Shown here: in pieces, positions 8,342 through 13,719 of the stretch
Numbering within the stretch: position 1 is the first letter of the stretch
How the letters are laid out: each line of letters opens with the position of its first letter
NCBI GenBank assembly: GCA_023261465.1
Contig: JAHFOW010000024.1
Location: 1 to 22,426, forward strand
DNA length: 22,426 nucleotides
From: Planctomycetota bacterium
GTDB lineage: Bacteria; Planctomycetota; Brocadiia; Brocadiales; Brocadiaceae
Reading direction: 5' to 3'
The notes under the pieces: generated by a model
Told to the model about the DNA's origin: nothing
The model's input: only the letters and a program-made list of their open reading frames with translations
Database searches by the model: none
Position numbers and translations under genes: made by a program

Positions 8342-8371
8342 GCCTAACAAGTTAGTGTACAGTTTCTGTAC
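8342..8371. promoter_or_regulatory. Two adjacent inverted repeats upstream of the R-M genes
   Basis: CTAAC-AA-GTTAG (8344-8355) and GTACAG-TTT-CTGTAC (8357-8371), both perfect, lie 75-105 bp upstream of the methyltransferase start. They could be operators for R-M control. The first overlaps GCCTAAC (8342-8348), whose complement GTTAGGC is the classic integron core site and would mark the 5' end of a cassette read on the minus strand. Confidence 0.35.
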
Positions 8372-8465
8372 TTTATCAGAACCGAACTGAAAATCAAGGA
8401 AATATTATACTTAAAATTAATATACAGTAACCGTTTATATATAATTTACTAACTGGCTAACATTA

Positions 8466-8831
8466 CTATTTGAGTGATATACAGAAAAGGGTATGATTCT
8501 GACAATAAATATTTGACACAGATAATAAATGAAAAAAAGCCGCAACTAAATCCCCATTCTTCCCCCCTGTCTCTCTCCTTATTGGGATAAAGGGCATGCG
8601 TGTTAAGTTAAGCGGTTTTTTGGGTAGCGTGGACAAACTCTGTTTGTCCTCGCCTTCTTGCAAACTACAACAGCTTAAAATCTTGTGGGTACGGGTAGCA
8701 ATTGTCCCCCGCTGGCGGGGGCAGGGGATGGAAATTTGAAGGCCAACACGACGGACAATTACTCTCCGGGCGCTAGACAGGAGATGAAGTGTTGCACAGT
8801 ATAAACGGTGATAAGTAAATAGAGAGAACGG
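8466..8831. repeat. Non-coding stretch rich in palindromes
   Basis: I see no gene between the R-M upstream region and the recombinase stub. It holds a perfect stem GGACAAAC-TCT-GTTTGTCC (8631-8649), a GC stem CCCCCGC/GCGGGGG (8706-8721), and a wider pair AATTGTCC (8700-8707)/GGACAATT (8753-8760) that encloses it. The nested arrangement suggests a small dispersed palindromic element. A 173-codon minus-strand frame across this stretch has no plausible protein features. Confidence 0.5.
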
Positions 8832-8958
8832 ATGGTAGGCACAATTGGAGAAGTTCTGTCCACTGGGACATAAAGATTCACGGTTGACCAGAAAATATGC
8901 CCATATTACCCCTGTACATCTGCGAAAGGCCGTTGAACTTTTTAGAAAAGAGCTATAG
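8832..8958 (+). pseudogene. C-terminal stub of a tyrosine recombinase (integrase)
   Basis: The frame ending at TAG 8956-8958 reads PLGHKDSRLTRKYAHITP and continues with VHLRKAVELFRKEL. This is the C-terminal end of phage/Xer-type tyrosine recombinases: the LGHK box with the late histidine, the nucleophilic tyrosine in KYAHI (codon 8896-8898) and the usual HLRKAVE helix. Just upstream, another frame (8835-8858) reads VGTIGEVL, the expected residues before LGH, so a frameshift separates them; further upstream, stops close both frames. The rest of the enzyme (R box, HxxR) is absent. The stub ends 6 bp before the right-hand 19-bp repeat, consistent with an integrase next to its attachment site. 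It is inactive as it stands. Confidence 0.7.
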
Positions 8959-8964
8959 CGACTA

Positions 8965-8983
8965 TAGCACAAATTTGGCACAA
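8965..8983. repeat. Right copy of 19-bp direct repeat (candidate attR)
   Basis: TAGCACAAATTTGGCACAA, 17/19 identical to 6565-6583 and in the same orientation. It follows immediately after the stop of the recombinase stub. Beyond it the sequence turns into remains of a respiratory operon, so the accessory island plausibly ends here. Confidence 0.5.
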
Positions 8984-9071
8984 TCAAATGTTGATGTGGC
9001 TATACAAACGGCTTGAATCCTCGATTTCACGGTGATTATCGTTTGAATGTGAAAATTTATCTATACTCTGA

Positions 9072-9128
9072 AAGGGCGAAAATCTCTTTGTGCCTGATGA
9101 TTATGGTGGATTCGAGTGGGGCGTATAA
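9072..9128 (+). pseudogene. Possible C-terminal remnant of a Rieske-type protein
   Basis: The frame ending at TAA 9126 reads KGENLFVPDDYGGFEWGV, which looks like the last strand and tail of a real protein and sits directly before cytochrome b-like sequence, where a Rieske iron-sulfur gene is expected. No cluster-binding CTH/CPCH motif survives, and stops close this frame just upstream, so the identification leans on position. The adjacent element end at 8983 may have removed the rest. Confidence 0.3.
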
Positions 9129-9147
9129 TATGTAAAAAATTGATAGC

Positions 9148-9231
9148 ATGGGTAAATTTATACGTACAATTATTATCGTGGGTTTTGTAGGCGCGGTTTT
9201 AATCATACCACCCGGAAACCCGTCTGCCTGA
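9148..9231 (+). other. 27-codon hydrophobic ORF (signal- or anchor-like)
   Basis: ATG 9148 to TGA 9231 reads MGKFIRTIIIVGFVGAVL and continues for nine more residues. This is a short basic N-terminus followed by one hydrophobic segment, as in the leader of an exported or membrane-anchored electron-transfer protein. Lying inside a decayed cytochrome operon, it is probably the truncated start of a lost gene. No ribosome site is evident. Confidence 0.3.
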
Positions 9232-9270
9232 GGTTTGAATTTCTTTAACATTCAAATGTAACCTGATACA

Positions 9271-9619
9271 ATGGATAAAGATACTGATAATAAAGGCATT
9301 TTAACGGAAATTATTGAAACGAATATCACCAAAAAGTTGATTCCCAAAGGACTGAGTTGGTTCGGATGCATGGGCGGATTATCATTACTTGCATTCACCA
9401 TTCAGGTGGGGGGGGTCAGGCGCATGTCTTCTCATTTTGATATTACTTATGTACTATACCGGAAGTCTGCTGCCCGTTCATACGACAAGGACAGGCGCTG
9501 AAATAAATTTGACGTTCATCTATGCCATACATGTAACAGCCATCCCGTTAGGTATGGCAGCCTTCATGGGTTTGCATTTTCTCATTATCAGAAAAACCGG
9601 CATATACGAATTTTTGTAA
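9271..9619 (+). pseudogene. Cytochrome b (petB-like) remnant, frameshifted and deleted
   Basis: The first frame (from ATG 9271) reads like the N-terminus of cytochrome b/b6: ITKKLIPKGLSWFGCMGG, then LSLLAFTIQV entering the first membrane helix. At a run of eight G (9408-9415) the homology jumps to the +1 frame, which reads LLILILLMYYTGSLLP (helix C end), then GAEINLTFIYAIHV and GLHFLIIRKTGI (helix D with its histidines), ending at TAA 9617-9619. The helix B region with its two heme-ligand histidines and the helix C-D loop are missing, so at least two deletions plus a frameshift have occurred. It cannot encode a functional quinol-oxidising subunit. It was once cotranscribed with the following subunit IV-like gene. 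Confidence 0.7.
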
Positions 9620-9641
9620 TGTATAAAGAAAAGGATTTGAA

Positions 9642-9872
9642 ATGACAGATTATACAAAGGGCAAAAGCCCGGATATGTTAGAACCATTTTTCCCCAACGG
9701 GATATTCAGATATATCGTTGTTTCCTGTTTCTTATTGGTACTTGAATTTATTGCCATCATAGTATTCCCGTTGCCAAAATTCGTCCAAAAACCGGATACG
9801 GGACACCACAGAGACTTCATTTAAACCAGTACGGAAAGTTGCGCAGAATGCCACAACAAAGAAAAAATTTAG
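9642..9872 (+). pseudogene. Subunit IV (petD-like) remnant running into a CxxCH heme motif
   Basis: ATG 9642 opens a frame with EPFFPNGIFRYIVVSCFLLV and a long hydrophobic helix ending in FPLPKFVQKP, resembling the start of cytochrome bc subunit IV (petD). The frame stops at TAA 9822, yet the same frame continues with TSTESCAECHNKEKI to TAG 9870. CAECH is a c-type heme-binding motif, so the ancestral protein was probably a subunit IV fused to a cytochrome c domain, with most of the middle deleted. Fused heme-bearing subunits of this kind occur in anammox bc complexes (family knowledge, not shown here). Non-functional as read. Confidence 0.55.
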
Positions 9873-9892
9873 AAAATGATAAAATAATAATT

Positions 9893-9985
9893 CACGCACA
9901 GGCGCAAAGAGTGCAAAGAGAAATAATCTTCTTACTTCCGATGAATATTTTCTCCGTGTACTCTGTGCACGCTGTGGCTTTTTTT
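9893..9985 (+). terminator. CACAGAG-type imperfect palindrome ending in a T-run
   Basis: The left arm (about 9893-9926, CACGCACAGGCGCAAAGAGT...) resembles the reverse complement of the right arm (about 9950-9978, ...CTCTGTGCACGCTGTGGC) over roughly 30 bp with several mismatches. It is followed by TTTTTTT (9979-9985). It lies between the cytochrome pseudogenes and the hydrolase gene and may still terminate transcription. Similar CACAGAG/CACAAAG text recurs at 12150-12290, 12408-12430 and 18083-18108. Confidence 0.45.
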
Positions 9986-9997
9986 AGCGAATAAATC

Positions 9998-10678
9998 ATG
10001 ATTGAAGAACATGTACATTTTTACGCAGATAATCTAAAGTTGGAAGGTATCCTGACCTACAACGAAGACGCCATGCCAACGTCCTCAATCCTGCTATGCT
10101 CTCCCCATCCCAACTTGGGTGGTGATATGGATAACAATGTTATTACCAGCATTGCCCGGATATCTGCCGGTATAGGTTTTGTGTCCCTTCGTTTTAATTA
10201 CCGGGGGGCAGGAAACAGTGAAAGCAATCAAAAGGATACCGCCGAAAATTTTCTTTATTGGGAATCAACCATGAGCGGTGAAAATTACGGGGATGCCGTT
10301 ATTGATACACAAGCAGCTTTGAATTTTCTGGTTTCACAAGCCGGTATACAGAACAACACCTTTCTTGCAGGCTATTCTTTTGGCGCCATTGTTGGCATGA
10401 GGGTTGTAGTTAAAAATGACTCTGTAAAGGCATTTGCCGCCATCTCCGCACCGTTTGGTAAATACAACCTTGATTTCTTAAACCATTACAGCAAGCCAAA
10501 ACTCTTTATTTATACACACAATGATTTTGCAACGACGGCGGAAGACACCTTGATGGGTTTTTCAAAAATACCACTTCCAAAAGCCCTGGAATTAATCCCG
10601 GAGAGCGATCACTTTTACCGGCAAAAGGAGGACGAGGTCTCACGAAAGGTGTGTAACTTTTTCCTTCAATACGTGTAG
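9998..10678 (+). CDS. Alpha/beta hydrolase
   Basis: 226 residues with the alpha/beta-hydrolase fold. The oxyanion region is HPNLGGDMDN (37-46), the strand LRFNYRGAGNSE follows, and the nucleophile elbow is GYSFG with Ser127. The likely acid is Asp176 (HND), and His205 (SDHFY) completes the triad. This pattern matches small cytoplasmic hydrolases of the dienelactone-hydrolase / YfhR-like kind acting on esters or related bonds; the substrate is unknown. There is no signal peptide. The T-tailed palindrome just upstream insulates it from the cytochrome remnants. The start at ATG 9998 has no strong ribosome site but begins the first beta strand directly. It ends 91 bp before the symporter start, with a promoter between them. 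Confidence 0.8.
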   Translation: MIEEHVHFYADNLKLEGILTYNEDAMPTSSILLCSPHPNLGGDMDNNVITSIARISAGIGFVSLRFNYRGAGNSESNQKDTAENFLYWESTMSGENYGDAVIDTQAALNFLVSQAGIQNNTFLAGYSFGAIVGMRVVVKNDSVKAFAAISAPFGKYNLDFLNHYSKPKLFIYTHNDFATTAEDTLMGFSKIPLPKALELIPESDHFYRQKEDEVSRKVCNFFLQYV

Positions 10679-10693
10679 ACGGAATCAAGAAAC

Positions 10694-10722
10694 TTGACAT
10701 TTGAATTTCTCCACGATATATG
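10694..10722 (+). promoter_or_regulatory. Sigma-70-type promoter for the symporter gene
   Basis: TTGACA (10694-10699), a 17-bp spacer, and TATATG (10717-10722). It places the transcript start near 10730, upstream of ATG 10770, and argues against the in-frame TTG at 10701, which lies within the promoter. Confidence 0.55.
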
Positions 10723-10769
10723 GTAGTTTATTCCGATATATTTTTACGACAAATTACAAATACTATGCT

Positions 10770-12116
10770 ATGGAAAAACTACAAGATTTTATTCATACCC
10801 TGAATATCTGTATATGGGGACTTCCTATGATTATTGCTATCGTGGGAATCGGAATCTTTCTGACCATATTAAGCCGCTTTATTCAAATACGAAAATTTGT
10901 ACGCATGTGGAGCGAGACTTTTGTACGAACGTTTCGGAAAGAATCATCGGGGGAAGGAGATATCAGCCCCTTCCAGGCAGTGAATGTTGCGCTTGGGGGG
11001 ACTGTAGGGGTTGGAAATATTGCTGGCGTAGCAACGGCCATAGCTGCGGGAGGACCCGGTGCAATCTTCTGGATGTGGGTTTCGGGTATTTTGGGCATGG
11101 GAACTAAGTTTTTCGAGGTAGCTCTTGGCATTTATTACAGGAGAAGGGAGGCTGGAGGACCAATGATCGGCGGTCCGATGATGTATATCAGCCAGGGTAT
11201 GGGGCCTCGTTGGCGATGGCTTGCATTTGCTTTTGCCCTGTTTGGCGCACTGGCGGCGTTTGGTATTGGAAATATGGTTCAGGCGAATTCTGTGGCAGAA
11301 GGATTAAATTATTTCCATATCCCCTCCTGGGTTACTGGCGTTGGGCTGCTGGTTTTTGTAGGTTTAGTGACCGTAGGCGGTATACAGAGAATTGCCCACG
11401 TGGCTATGTTCTGCGTGCCGGTTATGTGCATTATCTATACGATCGGCGCACTGGCTATTATTGCATGGAAATTGCCCTATATACCGTCAATGATAGCTAT
11501 GATTGTACACGATGCATTTAGTACGAAGGCGGCAGTCGGAGGATTTGCGGGCGCAACAATAATGCAGGCCATGCGGTTTGGAATAGCCCGGGGTACCTTC
11601 AGCAATGAAGCGGGTCTTGGAAGCGCGCCAATCGCCCATGCAACGGCAAAGACCGATCACCCGATACGGCAGGCATTCTGGGGTATGATGGAGGTCTTTG
11701 TCGATACCATTATCATATGCACGGCAACGGCACTGGTGATTATCCTCACTGGTGCATGGATGTCCGGTGAAACAGGGGCATCTCTCACGATTAACGGATT
11801 TTCATCACTCATGGGTGTGAAATACGGATCCGCCCTCGTTACGTTTTGTATGGCGCTGACAGCTTACGACACAAATATTGCCTGGTGCTTCTATGGAGAG
11901 ACCTGCACTGCCTATTTATTCGGACATGGACGCTTTGTCAGGTATACCTACCGATTTCTGTGGTTGCCACTTGTGCTTGTTGGGGCAACTATGAAACTTG
12001 ATACAGTGTGGGGTATAGCAGATATTTTGAATGGGCTTATGGCTATTCCGAACCTCATTGCCCTGATTGTACTTGCACCCATTGTGGTATCCCTTATCCG
12101 CAATTTTGAAATATGA
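10770..12116 (+). CDS. Sodium:alanine (glycine) symporter, AGCS family
   Basis: 448 residues with about ten membrane helices. Family signatures are clear: VALGGTVGVGNIAGVATAIA (about 73-92) followed by GGPGAIFWMW, then GGPMMYI, and in the second half NEAGLGSAPIAHATAKTDHP followed by RQAFWGMMEVFVDT. AGCS proteins import alanine or glycine with sodium across the inner membrane. The frame could begin 69 nt earlier at a TTG, but a good promoter overlaps that codon and family members start with a short segment like MEKLQDFIHTLN. It is monocistronic in appearance, with its own promoter and a 197-bp gap to the tRNA gene. Which amino acid is carried cannot be told from sequence. Confidence 0.9.
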   Translation: MEKLQDFIHTLNICIWGLPMIIAIVGIGIFLTILSRFIQIRKFVRMWSETFVRTFRKESSGEGDISPFQAVNVALGGTVGVGNIAGVATAIAAGGPGAIFWMWVSGILGMGTKFFEVALGIYYRRREAGGPMIGGPMMYISQGMGPRWRWLAFAFALFGALAAFGIGNMVQANSVAEGLNYFHIPSWVTGVGLLVFVGLVTVGGIQRIAHVAMFCVPVMCIIYTIGALAIIAWKLPYIPSMIAMIVHDAFSTKAAVGGFAGATIMQAMRFGIARGTFSNEAGLGSAPIAHATAKTDHPIRQAFWGMMEVFVDTIIICTATALVIILTGAWMSGETGASLTINGFSSLMGVKYGSALVTFCMALTAYDTNIAWCFYGETCTAYLFGHGRFVRYTYRFLWLPLVLVGATMKLDTVWGIADILNGLMAIPNLIALIVLAPIVVSLIRNFEI

Positions 12117-12149
12117 TTGAAAATGATTAAGATTTTGTTATACTTTTAA

Positions 12150-12292
12150 AAACACGAAGTTCGCCACAGAGTTTGCTGAGGGCATAAAGGAAAACCGAGA
12201 AGATATGAAGCAAAGAAACGTAACATCCCATCTTCTCAATCTCTTTAGTTGTGCACATTTTAATTTCTCAATTCTCTGCGGTGGGCTGATTA
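12150..12292. repeat. Degenerate CACAGAG-type palindrome upstream of the tRNA
   Basis: The left part has CGCCACAGAGTTTGC and GAGAAGATATG. The right part contains CATCTTCTCAATCTC and TTCTCTGCGGTGGGC, roughly the inverse complement with many gaps. It looks like an older copy of the element at 9893-9985. No gene is present in 12117-12313. Confidence 0.3.
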
Positions 12293-12313
12293 TGATAAAT
12301 CAACTATTCAAAA

Positions 12314-12387
<74 letters not shown>

Positions 12388-12535
12388 TTTTTTTAACCAA
12401 CAGTTATCTCACCACAAAGCTCCGGAGAACACGGCGAAAAAATAAGAAGTACCAACCGTTATTCTTTAAGATGTGAACCTTTCTGATGGAAAATGACTGA
12501 TAAGGTTTTTTGACAATCCGATATTACCTCAGTGA

Positions 12536-12573
12536 CCTGTAAATATTACAAAATATTTTGTAATATCTACAGG
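12536..12573. promoter_or_regulatory. 38-bp near-perfect palindrome, candidate enhancer (UAS)
   Basis: Two 19-bp arms pair with a single mismatch (A12542/C12567). The outer halves are CCTGTA/TACAGG, and the centre TTACAAAATATTTTGTAA (12546-12563) is a perfect palindrome with no loop. It is centred about 150 bp upstream of the predicted start of the sigma-54 promoter at 12681-12696, the usual position for NtrC-class activator sites. Being AT-rich, unspaced and without a T-tail, it fits a protein-binding operator better than a terminator. Confidence 0.55.
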
Positions 12574-12680
12574 TTTCCGGCTTGTTTTACAAAGAATATT
12601 TTCTCCATAAAAATCTTCTTCATTTCTAATCTACTCCAAAGTAAATACTTACCACACTATCTACTCAAACAATACAAACC

Positions 12681-12696
12681 TGGCATTGCTGTTGCT
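12681..12696 (+). promoter_or_regulatory. Sigma-54 (-24/-12) promoter of the heme protein gene
   Basis: TGGCATTGCTGTTGCT, preceded by C, matches the -24/-12 pattern YTGGCA-N6-TTGCW, with GG and GC separated by exactly 10 nt. The predicted start is about 12707, giving a 66-nt leader to ATG 12773. A sigma-54 activator is encoded nearby (13720-15117), and a strong palindrome lies at enhancer distance upstream. Confidence 0.65.
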
Positions 12697-12772
12697 CCAT
12701 TATATCTCGTAACCTGGGTTATGAAAAAGAGCATTTAATTAAGAAACCGTTATTAACAAGGAGTAGATACGT

Positions 12773-13360
12773 ATGAAAGTGATAAAAAGATCTGTGTTTT
12801 GTTTTGCATTGTCCATCTTGAGCATTGTTGGTACGGGCAGCCTGTTCGTGGCCCCGCTCTATGCATTCTCTGGCAATCCTCCACCGTATGTGACCGGTGC
12901 GCCAGGGGAAGGTACATGTAATGCAGGGGGTTGTCACAATTCCTTCTCTACTAATTCGGGGACTGCAACATTTTCAATTGCACCAGTTAAGGGCAAAGCC
13001 GTTTATACACCTGGGAAGACCGTTAAACTAAAAGTTGCCTTTAATAATTCTGCAATTTCACACTTGCACGGATTTGAGATGACGGCAGTTGATTCCAATG
13101 GTAATAAAGTTGGAACATTTAAGAAAATAGGTAGTTCCACACGGGTTATTTCGGGACTGCCCAAAAAGGACACAGGTGCGTACATAGAGCAGACGTTAAA
13201 AGGCAGCAAAAATACATTTTGGATTGTAAAGTGGACAGCTCCTATCGGTACTCCAAAAATTCCGGTAACTCTTTATGCCGCTGGAGTTGATGCCAATAAA
13301 AATGGCAATGCTACAGGTGACTACGTATACACGACCACATTGGTAGTTAATCCCAAGTGA
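12773..13360 (+). CDS. Exported heme-binding protein with CX4CH motif (choice-of-anchor V / reelin-like domain)
   Basis: 195 residues. The signal peptide is clear: basic MKVIKR, hydrophobic core to about residue 28, probable cleavage after PLYA (31). Next comes GAPGEGTCNAGGCH: C49, C54 and H55 form a CX4CH c-type heme motif with a wider cysteine spacing than the usual CX2CH. The remaining 135 residues form a beta-rich domain containing YTPGKTVKLKVAF, HLHGFEMTAVD and PVTLYAAGVDANKNG, as in choice-of-anchor V / reelin-like domains of secreted bacterial proteins. AAGGAG lies 9 nt before the ATG. It is periplasmic or surface-exposed, with a likely electron-transfer or sensing role. Regulation is probably by sigma-54, from the promoter at 12681 and the palindrome at 12536. 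Monocistronic, ending before a strong hairpin. Confidence 0.78.
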   Translation: MKVIKRSVFCFALSILSIVGTGSLFVAPLYAFSGNPPPYVTGAPGEGTCNAGGCHNSFSTNSGTATFSIAPVKGKAVYTPGKTVKLKVAFNNSAISHLHGFEMTAVDSNGNKVGTFKKIGSSTRVISGLPKKDTGAYIEQTLKGSKNTFWIVKWTAPIGTPKIPVTLYAAGVDANKNGNATGDYVYTTTLVVNPK

Positions 13361-13414
13361 GTGATAAATGTATAGAAGGATAAACTCCTGACTATGCTAT
13401 AACAGTACAATATT

Positions 13415-13464
13415 ATACCTGGATACTGCAATCAGGCTGCGTCTTGATTGCGGTATTTAGGTAT
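13415..13464. terminator. Long hairpin between convergent reading frames
   Basis: Arms pair as ATACCT (13415-13420)/AGGTAT (13459-13464), ATAC (13423-13426)/GTAT (13453-13456) and GCAATCA (13428-13434)/TGATTGC (13445-13451), with small symmetric mismatches between blocks and a 10-nt loop. It lies 55 bp after the heme-protein stop and just beyond the small minus-strand frame, so it may end transcription from both sides. No T-run adjoins it, so this is a moderately supported call. Confidence 0.5.
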
Positions 13465-13474
13465 AAGTTTACCA

Positions 13475-13600
13475 TCACTTGGTAAGTTCTTTTCTCATGA
13501 CTACTCGTATATTCCGACTTGGCAATGCCTCTAATAATTCACGTGATTGGTGAAATCCTTCCGGCAACCGTTCGATGTGCACCCTCCTGATCACCCCCAT
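13475..13600 (-). CDS. Small 41-codon frame, unrecognised
   Basis: ATG 13600 to TGA 13475 reads MGVIRRVHIERLPEGFHQSR and ends LEALPSRNIRVVMRKELTK. The composition (balanced charges, regular hydrophobics) looks like a real protein tail, and the frame is open a further 13 codons upstream (to a TAA at 13640-13642) without a start. It is either a very small gene or the C-terminal remnant of a longer one. No family is recognised and no strong ribosome site is seen. It lies 119 bp downstream of the stop of the response-regulator gene, on the same strand, and could be a read-through product of that operon. Confidence 0.3.
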   Translation of the reverse strand: MGVIRRVHIERLPEGFHQSRELLEALPSRNIRVVMRKELTK

Positions 13601-13719
13601 AGGCGTTAACTTAAAATGACGGATTAATTTAACCGTGTATTAAATAACGAATATCGAACAAGGAATTTCAAATTATGAGGTTTTCTTATCCTCCTTCAAC
13701 ATTCATTAATCCTTTAAAG

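Noticed and set aside
8466..8987. 173-codon minus-strand ORF
   Set aside because: Antisense to the clear recombinase tail and across several palindromes; composition (many Cys, Ser, Arg, His) is that of a shadow frame.
9057..9251. 64-codon minus-strand ORF
   Set aside because: Antisense to the Rieske-like and anchor-like fragments that fit the operon remnant better.
12532..12738. 68-codon plus-strand ORF between the tRNA and the heme gene
   Set aside because: It reads straight through the 38-bp palindrome and the sigma-54 promoter; those regulatory features explain the sequence better.
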